From Streptomyces sp. NBC_00376 (GTDB taxonomy: Bacteria > Actinomycetota > Actinomycetes > Streptomycetales > Streptomycetaceae): DNA of 64,000 nt. The stretch covers positions 6,014,001 to 6,078,000 of the forward strand of contig NZ_CP107960.1 of the NCBI RefSeq assembly GCF_036077095.1, given 5' to 3'. Position 1 is the stretch's first letter; each line of letters begins with the position of its first letter. The position numbers were made by a program, and so were the translations under genes. Shown piece after piece: positions 43,543 through 50,460 of this stretch. The notes under the pieces are model-generated. The model was given only the letters and a program-made list of their open reading frames with translations. It had not been told where the DNA came from and ran no database searches.

Positions 43543-44397
43543 ATGGCAACACCCCTGTCCGCCGCCGCTGTTCTCGCCGCTCTTCGCGCGGAGGGTGTGC
43601 GCGTCCTCGAGGTCGGCAACTGGCGCACCCACAACCGGAACTCCCGCGGGGCGTGGGGACCGCTGAACGGCAGCATCGTGCACCACACCGTCTCGTCGGG
43701 CACCGCGGCCACCGTGCGGATAGTCCGCGATGGCTACGCCGACCTGCCCGGCCCCCTCTGCCACGGAATGATCGCGAAGGACGGCCGGGTGCACATGGTC
43801 GGTTGGGGCCGCACGAACCACGCCGGCGGCGGCGACCCCAGGGTGCTGGAGCAGGTCGCCGCCGAGTCCTACGGCGCCCGCCCGACTCCGCCGGCCCGGG
43901 GCAACAGCAACGGGGTCGACGGCAACGCGCGGTTCTACGGGTGGGAGTGCGAGAACCTCGGCGATGGCAAAGACCCCTGGCCCAAGGCCCAGTACGACGC
44001 GATCGTGCGTGTACAGGCCGCTCTGTGCCGGGCGCACAAGTGGTCGGCAAAGTCCGTGATCGGCCACCTGGAGTGGAGTTCCGACAAGGTCGACCCCCGC
44101 GGTTTCGACATGGCCCAGCTCCGCGCCGATGTCGCCGAGCGCCTCAAGCACCCCGCGTCGTGGACGCCTGGCAAGACCACTCCCACCGCCCCGCCGAAGG
44201 AGGCGCCCGTGTCGAACACGGACAGCAAGGTCACCGCCCTGCACGCGAACCTGATGGGTATCGGCGAGATTGGCACCACGGCGAAGGGCACCAGCTCGGG
44301 CCGCGAGGAGCACGCTGCCGGGTACTTCCTCGCCCACATCCTCAATGAGCTCCGCACCCTCCGCGCGGACGTTGCCGCTCTCAAGAAGGAGTCCTGA
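43543..44397 (+). CDS. Endolysin: N-acetylmuramoyl-L-alanine amidase (Amidase_2)
   Basis: 284 residues. SIVHHTVSSGTAATVRIVRD (His47), GPLCHGMIAKDGRVHMVGWG, WECENLGDGKDPWPKAQYDA, and SVIGHLEWSSDKVDPRGFDM (His175, Asp184) are the Amidase_2 catalytic and zinc positions. A Pro/Thr linker (TPTAPPKEAP) leads to a 62-residue C-terminal helical domain. That domain has its own AAGGAGG and in-frame GTG, so a separate short product is possible. It cuts the host peptidoglycan at the end of the lytic cycle. Confidence 0.9.
   Translation: MATPLSAAAVLAALRAEGVRVLEVGNWRTHNRNSRGAWGPLNGSIVHHTVSSGTAATVRIVRDGYADLPGPLCHGMIAKDGRVHMVGWGRTNHAGGGDPRVLEQVAAESYGARPTPPARGNSNGVDGNARFYGWECENLGDGKDPWPKAQYDAIVRVQAALCRAHKWSAKSVIGHLEWSSDKVDPRGFDMAQLRADVAERLKHPASWTPGKTTPTAPPKEAPVSNTDSKVTALHANLMGIGEIGTTAKGTSSGREEHAAGYFLAHILNELRTLRADVAALKKES
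44209..44397 (+). CDS. Possible internal translation product: lysin C-terminal domain
   Basis: Inside the endolysin frame, AAGGAGG (44197-44203) lies 5 nt before GTG (44209). The product would be 62 residues, SNTDSKVTALHANLMGIGEI onward, ending in a leucine-heptad helix (LNELRTLRADVAALKKES) that could form oligomers. Internal starts of this kind make two-part lysins in some Clostridium and Enterococcus phages. Confidence 0.45.
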   Translation: MSNTDSKVTALHANLMGIGEIGTTAKGTSSGREEHAAGYFLAHILNELRTLRADVAALKKES

Positions 44398-44398
44398 C

Positions 44399-44632
44399 AT
44401 GGCCGCACCCGTCGAAGCGAAGGTGAAGGCCGCAAGCGCCGCAACGTTCCTTGTTGGCATTGCGATCGCCGTGCTGAACGCGATCGTGGCTGACAGCTCG
44501 CTGCTCGGTCCGCTGCCGTCGTGGGCGCAGGCCCCGCTCCTCGCCCTGGCCCCGGCCGCCCTCGCGTGGCTGGCCGGCTACCGGGCGAAGCACACCGTCC
44601 GCGATGTCGCCGACCCCACCCAGGGTCGCTGA
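44399..44632 (+). CDS. Holin
   Basis: 77 residues; ATG 1 bp after the lysin stop with AAGGAGTCC upstream. Two hydrophobic helices (ASAATFLVGIAIAVLNAIVA; PLLALAPAALAWLAGYRA) and a charged C-terminus fit actinophage holins. It would form membrane lesions that release the amidase. Confidence 0.82.
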   Translation: MAAPVEAKVKAASAATFLVGIAIAVLNAIVADSSLLGPLPSWAQAPLLALAPAALAWLAGYRAKHTVRDVADPTQGR

Positions 44633-44663
44633 CCTGCCCCGCTGAGTACCTCGGGAGGACTGT

Positions 44664-44930
44664 GTGGACGCTGCTCTACTCACCGCGCTGGGTGCACTAC
44701 TGACCTCACCGGTAGTAGCGGCAGCGGCCATGTACGGCCACCGGGGCGCCAACCGAGCGGCCCGGGAGGGCGGAGCATTGACCGGCTTCAACAGCTTGAC
44801 GGACCAGTTGCAGGAGGAGCGGAAAGAGATGCGTTCCGAACTGGCGACGCTGCGCGCTGATTTGTCAGCGGAGCGGGCAGAGAGCGCGCGGTTGCGCCTG
44901 CTCGTGACGCAGCTGGGAGGCGCGCCGTGA
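44664..44930 (+). CDS. Membrane protein with coiled coil (second lysis protein)
   Basis: 88 residues from a GTG behind GGGAGGAC. One N-terminal membrane helix (LTALGALLTSPVVAAAAMYG) followed by a coiled coil (EERKEMRSELATLRADLSAE). Such proteins follow holins in many Streptomyces phages and may be a holin-like or antiholin protein. GTGA overlap with the next gene. Confidence 0.65.
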   Translation: MDAALLTALGALLTSPVVAAAAMYGHRGANRAAREGGALTGFNSLTDQLQEERKEMRSELATLRADLSAERAESARLRLLVTQLGGAP

Positions 44931-45586
44931 CGCGGGCAGAGCGCCTCTTCTACCGTCGCCGGGTCCTGCTCTGGATCACGGCCGGGATGCTCTTCCTCGG
45001 CGGCGCCGTCGCGGTGGCCTTCCTGAAGATCGGGCAGGCCGAAGAGCGCGCCGACCAGATGGCGGCCGAGGCGGACCGGCGCGGCGGCGCAGTGTCGACG
45101 CTCGCGACCGATGTCCGCAAGCTCCGCTCGCAGGTCAAGGCCCGCGGCGATACCCCGGCCGCCCCCGACCCCGCGCAGGCGATCGACGACCTGCCGTCAC
45201 GTGCCGAGGTGCCGGTGCAGATCCCGGGTCCGCCGGGGCCGGTCGGTGCGCGCGGCGAGCGGGGGCCAGCCGGACCTGCCGGACCATCAGCGTCTCCGGG
45301 CCCGTCTGGCGCGGCCGGTCAGGATGGCAGCGACTCCACCATCCCCGGGCCAGCCGGTCCTGCGGGCCCGCCTGGCCCTGCGGGAGCGGACGGGGCTGCG
45401 GGGAAGGACGGCGCGGCCGGGCGCGACGGCCGGGACGGTCAGACATGCCCCGCCGGCTACTCGCTCCAACCCCCACCGTCCGATCCGGATGCGCTGGTGT
45501 GCCGCCGCGACAGTGCACCGAGCAACCCTGGCTCCAGCCCGAGCCCGGCTGTCTTTGGACTGCCGGCCGACCGGCGCCGCTCATGA
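44927..45586 (+). CDS. Membrane-anchored collagen-like protein
   Basis: 219 residues. N-terminal membrane helix (LLWITAGMLFLGGAVAVAFL), coiled coil (about 35-70), then about 75 residues of mostly Gly-X-Y triplets (GPPGPVGARGERGPAGPAGP; GKDGAAGRDGRDGQ) interrupted once at SASPGPSGAAGQDGSDSTIP, and a Cys-Pro end. The coiled coil would register a collagen-type trimer outside the membrane. Final gene of the late operon; perhaps a spanin-like or surface protein. Confidence 0.75.
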   Translation: MTRAERLFYRRRVLLWITAGMLFLGGAVAVAFLKIGQAEERADQMAAEADRRGGAVSTLATDVRKLRSQVKARGDTPAAPDPAQAIDDLPSRAEVPVQIPGPPGPVGARGERGPAGPAGPSASPGPSGAAGQDGSDSTIPGPAGPAGPPGPAGADGAAGKDGAAGRDGRDGQTCPAGYSLQPPPSDPDALVCRRDSAPSNPGSSPSPAVFGLPADRRRS

Positions 45587-45643
45587 ACCGCCCCCTGTTC
45601 CGGCTACGGCCGGGCAGGGGGCATTTCGTGCGTTCGGGATACG

Positions 45644-45680
45644 CGAAGGCCCCATCAGCACGGGGGCGATGGGGCCTTCG
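45644..45680 (+). terminator. Late-operon terminator
   Basis: CGAAGGCCCCATC (45644-45656) pairs perfectly with GATGGGGCCTTCG (45668-45680), loop 11 nt. It closes the run of rightward structural and lysis genes and separates them from the accessory genes. Confidence 0.8.
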
Positions 45681-45741
45681 AAGGTACTCACCGAGCCGAC
45701 GGCGGGTACCGTTCTGGTGTCGAGTCAGAACGGAGTTCAGT

Positions 45742-46926
45742 ATGCACGCTCTTCCGCATGACCACACCGGCGCACGCATCAAGCGCCTCCGATTGGAACG
45801 CCACCTCACCCAGAGGGCGCTCTCCGATCTGTCCCAAGTCCCGTACTCCACGCTCACGAAGACCGAGCAGGGCATCCTCCCCGCGTCACCGCACCTGATC
45901 GCAAATGTGGCCCGCGCCATGCGGGTCGAGGTCGCCACGGTGACCGGTCAGCCGTACGTCACCGAGCTGCGCGCCGATGAACTCGACGTGCTGATCGCCC
46001 CGATCCGTGAGGCCCTGGACGTCTTCGACCTCGGCGCCGACCCGGACATTGCCCCTCGCCCACATGCCCTGATCGTCGCCGATGCCGAGGAACACCTTGT
46101 CGCGGTCCGGGCTGGGGAGATCAAACGGGTGGCTGGGGAGCTGCCGGGCCTCATCCTGGAAGCCACCACCGCGGCGCACGCGTCCGGGGGCCGAGGCTCG
46201 TGGCAAACCCTGGCGTCGACGTACCGCACTGCCTACGACGTCACCAGCAAGCTGGGCTATGGCGACCTCGCCTCAATCGCTCTCGCCCGGATGGACTGGG
46301 CGGCGCAGCGGGCATCCGACGCGGTGGTCAGCGCGATGGGCCGCTACATGCGTGGCCTCACCTACCTGCGGGCTGGCCAGTACCGCACTGGAGACCGACT
46401 CGTCCGCGTCGGGCTGGCTGCGCTGGAGCAGGCCGACGCGGGCCGGGAGCGGGATGTTCTCACCGGGCAACTCCACCTCGGCGCCGCAGTGATGGCCGGT
46501 CGGGCACACAACGGCGACGCCGCAGCCGGTCACCTGTCGGAAGCAGACCGAATTGCTACGGCAACTGGTGACGCGTCGGAAGTGCACTGGCTCAGCTTCG
46601 GCCCGACGAACGTTGCCGTACACCGTGTGTCCGTGTTGGCCGAGCTGGACGAGTACGGTCAAGCCGCTCAAGTCGGCCGGAAGGTCAGCCTTCCGAAGGA
46701 CTGGCCGGCCAGCCGCCGGAGTCATCACTACGCCGAGCTGGCTCGCGCACAGATGTGGGACGGTTCCTTGGACGACGCGTTCAAGAACCTGTTGCGCGCG
46801 CGGAAGGCAGCGCCTCAGCAGGCCCGGTATCACCAGACGGTGCGGGAGACCTACGCAGGGCTGGAGGCAGCGAAGCGTCAGCTGCCCGATTCCTTCCTGT
46901 CCTACGGCTCTTGGCTGGGAGTCTGA
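45742..46926 (+). CDS. XRE-family regulator with TPR-like C-terminus (accessory gene)
   Basis: 394 residues, ATG with GGAG 6 nt upstream. HTH at about 12-65 (IKRLRLERHLTQRALSDLSQ; YSTLTKTEQG). The rest is helical repeats (RAGQYRTGDRLVRVGLAALE; SHHYAELARAQMWDGSLDDA) of the kind in Streptomyces NsdA/BldD-region TPR regulators. Chromosomal relatives are abundant, so it is probably a captured host-type regulator affecting the lysogen rather than the lytic switch. It has its own terminator. Confidence 0.78.
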   Translation: MHALPHDHTGARIKRLRLERHLTQRALSDLSQVPYSTLTKTEQGILPASPHLIANVARAMRVEVATVTGQPYVTELRADELDVLIAPIREALDVFDLGADPDIAPRPHALIVADAEEHLVAVRAGEIKRVAGELPGLILEATTAAHASGGRGSWQTLASTYRTAYDVTSKLGYGDLASIALARMDWAAQRASDAVVSAMGRYMRGLTYLRAGQYRTGDRLVRVGLAALEQADAGRERDVLTGQLHLGAAVMAGRAHNGDAAAGHLSEADRIATATGDASEVHWLSFGPTNVAVHRVSVLAELDEYGQAAQVGRKVSLPKDWPASRRSHHYAELARAQMWDGSLDDAFKNLLRARKAAPQQARYHQTVRETYAGLEAAKRQLPDSFLSYGSWLGV

Positions 46927-46942
46927 CCTACAGTCACCCTTT

Positions 46943-46978
46943 GGCCCCGGCTATCACCATGTCGTGATAGTCGGGGCC
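46943..46978 (+). terminator. Terminator after the TPR regulator
   Basis: GGCCCCGGCTATCAC (46943-46957) pairs with GTGATAGTCGGGGCC (46964-46978) with one G-T pair and a 6-nt loop, 16 bp after the stop. Confidence 0.78.
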
Positions 46979-47027
46979 TTGCCGTGCCCCCACCATGTCA
47001 TCACCAGCCACTGACATGGAGCCGACC

Positions 47028-47243
47028 ATGCCCCCACCTGCTGCTGCGTTACCAATGCCTGATCTTCCCGATCCAGTGACACTGTCCGACACGCAGCAGC
47101 GCGGCGCGAACTGCGTCTTTTGCGCGGCGCCGCTGGCCATGGACGCAGTTCACGACTTCGGGCCGCGCCCGGTGGACGCCCATGGCACGTCGGCCCGCTG
47201 GTTTCCCCGCTGCTGCCTCCCCTGTTGGAAGGGCCACCAATGA
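47028..47243 (+). CDS. Small Cys-rich protein with ARWFPRCC motif
   Basis: 71 residues. I use the ATG at 47028 because GGAG lies 6 nt upstream; ATGs at 46995 and 47016 are alternatives. CVFCAAPLAMDAVHDFGPRP then AHGTSARWFPRCCLPCWKGH contains a four-cysteine site (CxxC...CCxxC). The second half is clearly related to two host sequences near 52895 and 55057. Function unknown; its stop overlaps the next start. Confidence 0.65.
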   Translation: MPPPAAALPMPDLPDPVTLSDTQQRGANCVFCAAPLAMDAVHDFGPRPVDAHGTSARWFPRCCLPCWKGHQ

Positions 47244-47389
47244 CCGCACTGGCGAAGAAACAGCCCGCACCGGACGCCGAATATCGCACGTTCCTCGGGC
47301 ACACCCTGGCCTGCGCTGCCTGCCGTGCTGGGGCCGCCTGTGTCACGGCGGTGCGGCTCGGCCGCGCCTGGCGGGAGACGCGCCGGTGA
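47240..47389 (+). CDS. 49-residue Cys-containing accessory protein
   Basis: ATGA overlap with the upstream gene and GGAAGGG before it. Contains CAACRAGAAC in a short helical protein with a basic end. Coupled to the ARWFPRCC gene, so the two may act together. Unrecognised. Confidence 0.55.
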   Translation: MTALAKKQPAPDAEYRTFLGHTLACAACRAGAACVTAVRLGRAWRETRR

Positions 47390-47568
47390 GGGACGAGTCG
47401 TCGGACATCATCCCGTGCTACTGCTGGGACGTGGACCCGCAGACGAGTGCCCGGTGCACGCGGGAGCCTGGGCACCAGGGCGACCACTACGACCCGTACC
47501 ACCGGCCGTCGTGGGACCGCCCCGGCACGCGGTGGCCCGCCGAGCCGGATCCGAGCCCCCGCCCCTGA
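47386..47568 (+). CDS. 60-residue accessory protein
   Basis: GTGA overlap with the previous stop. Contains PCYCWDVDPQTSARCTREPG then HQGDHYDPYH, a C/H pattern that could bind metal. The end is Pro-rich. Third member of a small overlapping group; no family recognised. Confidence 0.5.
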   Translation: MRDESSDIIPCYCWDVDPQTSARCTREPGHQGDHYDPYHRPSWDRPGTRWPAEPDPSPRP

Positions 47569-47728
47569 TCTCCCGCTCGCGGCTGCTCATCGCGCCGACC
47601 AGCCGCGGGCGGGTCTCACTCCCGCTCGTCCCCGAAGCCGTCGGCGGCCCGGGGCCGAGCGGGCTCCACGTTTCCACCGCCGCATCCCGCCTAGACTGGC
47701 TCGGCCGCCACGGAAGGAATGATCACAA

Positions 47729-48214
47729 ATGCGACCCGCGCGCTTCCAAGAATTCGCCGTCGAGACCTTGCTGAAAGCTCCGGACGTGAAGGCCGCCGAG
47801 CCCTGGCAGGAGGAAGGCAGGCCGTTCGGGATCCATGTCACGTTTTCCACCGGATCGCAGTTGTGGGCAGCAATCACCGCCGCGTCCACCAGCGACAAGT
47901 ACGACCGCCCGGAGGTGCCCGTCATAGACGTGCCTCCGGCCGAGGTGCCCGTGCCAGACCTGTACGCCGACGGGAAGATCACCGCTGCGCGGGCAGAACA
48001 GTACCTGGCGGCCATGCTCACGAACGCGGGTAACGCCGAGATTGCGAAGGTGTACACCTACACATCCGGCGAGCGAGCGGCCGAGCCGAATGCCCATCCG
48101 GGGGTAGGTCTCGTGTTCCACAGCGAGTCCCGGATTTTCGTCCTGTTCCAGCACACGGCCCGTGCTGGCCAGGGCAAGGGCGGGCAGCCTTTCGACTTGC
48201 AGTCCGCTTTCTGA
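47729..48214 (+). CDS. Accessory protein of unknown function
   Basis: 161 residues, ATG behind GGAAGGAA. An alpha/beta-looking domain (FGIHVTFSTGSQLWAAITAA; VGLVFHSESRIFVLFQHTAR). No membrane segments and no recognised family. It has a GC-rich terminator immediately after. Confidence 0.6.
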   Translation: MRPARFQEFAVETLLKAPDVKAAEPWQEEGRPFGIHVTFSTGSQLWAAITAASTSDKYDRPEVPVIDVPPAEVPVPDLYADGKITAARAEQYLAAMLTNAGNAEIAKVYTYTSGERAAEPNAHPGVGLVFHSESRIFVLFQHTARAGQGKGGQPFDLQSAF

Positions 48215-48220
48215 CTCTCC

Positions 48221-48256
48221 ACCCGGCCGGGCGGGCGGGCGCCCGGCCGGCCGGGT
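48221..48256 (+). terminator. GC-rich terminator hairpin
   Basis: ACCCGGCCGG (48221-48230) pairs with CCGGCCGGGT (48247-48256), 6 bp after the preceding stop codon. Confidence 0.65.
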
Positions 48257-48311
48257 CGGAGTGGCAAGTGCACCACCTCTGTCAGCACCACCCCATCGAG
48301 GAGGAACTGAT

Positions 48312-48476
48312 ATGTGCAGTCACACCCCCGGACACCGATTCGACCCTGGCCTGTGTGAGGGCGGATGCCCCTCCTGCGGCGCCATCGTGGGCTCCCCGCC
48401 TGGCACTCCGACCACTCCCCACCAGCCGCAGGGCTCGCGCGAGATGTGCCCTGGCAGCGGGCAGCCCGCGCTGTAG
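48312..48476 (+). CDS. 54-residue Cys-rich small protein
   Basis: ATG behind GAGGAGGAAC. CSHTPGHRFDPGLCEGGCPS followed by CGAIVG gives C..H..C..CxxC, probably a zinc site. Short Thr/Pro-rich end with another Cys. Convergent with the XRE gene on the other strand. Confidence 0.5.
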   Translation: MCSHTPGHRFDPGLCEGGCPSCGAIVGSPPGTPTTPHQPQGSREMCPGSGQPAL

Positions 48477-48490
48477 CCAACCCGGACCAG

Positions 48491-48523
48491 CCCCGGCTGC
48501 GCCGCTTCGGCGGCCGGCCGGGG
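48491..48523. terminator. Bidirectional terminator with TTCG loop
   Basis: CCCCGGCTGCGCCGC and GCGGCCGGCCGGGG flank the stable tetraloop TTCG. It lies between the convergent 54-residue gene and the minus-strand XRE gene, abutting the latter's stop. Confidence 0.7.
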
Positions 48524-48760
48524 TTATCCCCCAAGCAGGTCTGCCAGCTTGGTTTCCAGGGCGCGGGCGACCCGCAGCAAGTCGCTTAGCCGGGGGTTGT
48601 TGGTGGCGTGCTCGATGCGCTGGACGGTGTCGCGGGAGATACCAGCGCGCTCCGCCAGTGCTTCTTGCGTGAGATTGCACCACATCCGCCGCTCCCGTAT
48701 CCGGTCGCCGAGGCGTCGGCGCTCGTCGAGGAGCCAGGGCGGATGATCATGGTGCGGCAC
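48524..48760 (-). CDS. Small XRE-family regulator
   Basis: 78 residues. IRERRMWCNLTQEALAERAG then ISRDTVQRIEHATNNPRLSD is a complete Cro/CI-type helix-turn-helix and the protein is little else. GTG start at 48760 without a strong ribosome site; the transcript may be nearly leaderless. A 16-bp palindrome lies 36 bp upstream. A second Cro/CI-like regulator beside the signalling and integrase genes may belong to their control. Confidence 0.75.
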   Translation of the reverse strand: MPHHDHPPWLLDERRRLGDRIRERRMWCNLTQEALAERAGISRDTVQRIEHATNNPRLSDLLRVARALETKLADLLGG

Positions 48761-48795
48761 TCGACAAACACTTTGGCCTGCATAAGCTGATGTCA

Positions 48796-48811
48796 GCAGC
48801 TAGTCAGCTGC
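48796..48811. promoter_or_regulatory. Palindrome upstream of small XRE gene
   Basis: GCAGCT-AGTC-AGCTGC is an inverted repeat in the 112-bp gap between the XRE start and the end of the upstream regulator gene, followed by an AT-rich CATTTTTTGATC. A likely operator. Confidence 0.5.
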
Positions 48812-48872
48812 ATTTTTTGATCTTGCACGGCGCGCTGAGCCCCCGGCAGGATCGGAGACAGGGGGTCAGGTG

Positions 48873-49823
48873 CTACGGCAGATCACGATCGCGGGACGTC
48901 GCCCACCACGCCATCACCTGATACAGCGTCCGCATCCCCAGCACCGACCGCAGCGCGGACAGCTCCGCAGTCACCGTGCGCTCACCGAGCCCAAGCCGCT
49001 TCGCCGCCTGCTGCTTGGTGTACCCGGTCTCCAGCTCGACCAGGATCTGTCGCTGCCGACCGGTCGTCACTGTGCCCGCGCCCGACCCCGCGTCGTTCCA
49101 GCGGGCGGCCCGATCCCAGAGCGCGGCAAAGACGTGCTCGGCCCAGGCGACACACCCGCGGTCAGTGACGTGCCAGCCCGCGTCAGTGTCGGCCCCGGCG
49201 ATGATGTGGTTCTCCACGAAGAGGTGCCGCCCGTCCACGATCATCATGCGCGGAAAGGTGCCGCTGAGCGTCCGCACCTGGGCCCCGGCATCGACGATCT
49301 GACGGACGTAGGCCGCAGTCTGACCGTGGCTCACTGCGGCGCTGGTGTAGAGGCTGTGCACCTCGGCCCCGGCCTCCAGCGTGTCCACGACGCGCTGCGC
49401 GCCGAGGGCGACGATGCGCGGGTCGCGGTCGGCCGGCGCCCCGGGCTGGGTGGTGAGCACGGACGTGGCCGCGGTGGCCGAGACGTCGCCAATGCGTCCG
49501 TTCATCGCGTCCCGTGTCGCCAGGTATTCGCTGGCGGGGCCGCCGTACATCCGGTGCGGGTCGTACTCCGCCGCCAGCGATTCCAGGGTGGGGATCCTGT
49601 GTATGTGGGTGACGAGGTCGCGGAGCTCTGTAAGTGCGGCGCCCATGAGGCTGTGCGTGATGGCGCGAGGGTCGTGCGCCACCCACGATCCGTCGTGCGG
49701 GCGGTGCTCGACCAGGCCCAGCGCGGCAAGGCGCTCGGTGGCGAGACACGGTTCAGGGCGCTCGCCGGCGGCTATCGCCTGGTATGCGGACACCTCGGCG
49801 GTACTCAGAGATTTACTCAACAT
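48873..49823 (-). CDS. LuxR-type HTH regulator with PLD/TrmB-like middle domain
   Basis: 316 residues. N-terminal helical winged-helix-like part (LSTAEVSAYQAIAAGERPEP ... LAALGLVEHRP), a middle domain like the phospholipase-D-related sensor of TrmB-type regulators (VRQIVDAGAQVRTLSGTFPR, then MMIVDGRHLFVENH), and a C-terminal LuxR-type HTH (LETGYTKQQAAKRLGLGERT then VTAELSALRSVLG). The start at 49823 has GGGGG upstream; ATG at 49838 is the alternative. It is divergent from the secreted-peptide gene and near the integrase, so it may respond to that peptide. Confidence 0.75.
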   Translation of the reverse strand: MLSKSLSTAEVSAYQAIAAGERPEPCLATERLAALGLVEHRPHDGSWVAHDPRAITHSLMGAALTELRDLVTHIHRIPTLESLAAEYDPHRMYGGPASEYLATRDAMNGRIGDVSATAATSVLTTQPGAPADRDPRIVALGAQRVVDTLEAGAEVHSLYTSAAVSHGQTAAYVRQIVDAGAQVRTLSGTFPRMMIVDGRHLFVENHIIAGADTDAGWHVTDRGCVAWAEHVFAALWDRAARWNDAGSGAGTVTTGRQRQILVELETGYTKQQAAKRLGLGERTVTAELSALRSVLGMRTLYQVMAWWATSRDRDLP

Positions 49824-49980
49824 CCGTACAACCCCCATGAGTTCGTGTTGCCGCTTCACGCATATGCCGATTCTGGCACGTCTCATCCCTTGGTTCACTT
49901 GTCAATCACGTGTAACCATTCCCTCACTGCATGTTATTCGGGCATATGTTCGAGTCACAGCCAAGTGAAGGGCACCCCCC

Positions 49981-50190
49981 ATGAGAATCCGCGTCCTGGC
50001 CGCATCTGCTGTCCTCGCGGCAGCACTGGCCACAACCACCATCCCCGCCATCGCCAACGAGCCCAGCTCTACCCCGGTCCCCGCCGCCACCGCCGACGAT
50101 CTCGGCTGGGGTGTCATCGGTCCCGGCAGCTCCCCGTCACCCACGCCCACACCCACGGATCTACCGACCGGGGATCTCGGCTGGGGCTGA
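49981..50190 (+). CDS. Secreted small peptide precursor with two DLGWG copies
   Basis: 69 residues, ATG behind GAAGGG. Residues 1-25 are a textbook Sec signal (basic RIRV, alanine-rich core, AIA cleavage site). The mature part (about 44 residues) contains DLGWG at 40-44 and again at the very C-terminus (65-69), separated by a Ser/Pro/Thr linker. At DNA level GATCTCGGCTGGGG is repeated at 50098 and 50173. There is no Cys and no modification enzyme nearby. A repeated short motif with one copy at the free C-terminus is typical of processed signalling peptides. Confidence 0.65.
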   Translation: MRIRVLAASAVLAAALATTTIPAIANEPSSTPVPAATADDLGWGVIGPGSSPSPTPTPTDLPTGDLGWG

Positions 50191-50231
50191 TCGCCAGCTG
50201 CACGGCACACCAACGGGGAGATGAGCAAAGA

Positions 50232-50453
50232 ATGTGCGTCCACGTACACCTCGCCACTGCCGGCCTTCCGGGCGGCGTACTCACCTGGGTAGATCGGACG
50301 GCCGTGCACACGCGGGTGTACGCAGACGCTGAGCTGGCCCGCGACGGTCAATTGACTGCCGCGGGCTGGGCCGCTGTCGACGGCGCACTCGCGGAGGTCG
50401 GCGGCGAGCGCCTGGCTACCGCCGGCCCCTGCCCGCTCCGGCTCGCAAGCTGA
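50232..50453 (+). CDS. Small protein between peptide gene and integrase
   Basis: 73 residues from an ATG preceded by GGGGAG and CAAAG. Beta-rich beginning (CVHVHLATAGLPGGVLTWVD) and a helical end (ELARDGQLTAAGWAAVDGAL). No excisionase similarity can be seen. It precedes the integrase by 7 bp and is likely co-transcribed with it and the peptide gene. Confidence 0.55.
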   Translation: MCVHVHLATAGLPGGVLTWVDRTAVHTRVYADAELARDGQLTAAGWAAVDGALAEVGGERLATAGPCPLRLAS

Positions 50454-50460
50454 GGCGGCC

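Noticed and set aside
45241..45450. Gly-X-Y coding stretch as a DNA repeat element
   Set aside because: The repetition follows from collagen-like triplets at protein level; DNA units vary too much for a separate repeat feature.
49981..50190. Secreted peptide as a lanthipeptide, lasso or other RiPP precursor
   Set aside because: No Cys in the mature part, and no modification or maturation enzyme gene is nearby; a Sec signal is also unlike most RiPP leaders.
48870..50453. 527-codon plus-strand frame covering the LuxR-type regulator
   Set aside because: Antisense shadow of the minus-strand regulator; only its last 73 codons (50232-50453) have independent support.
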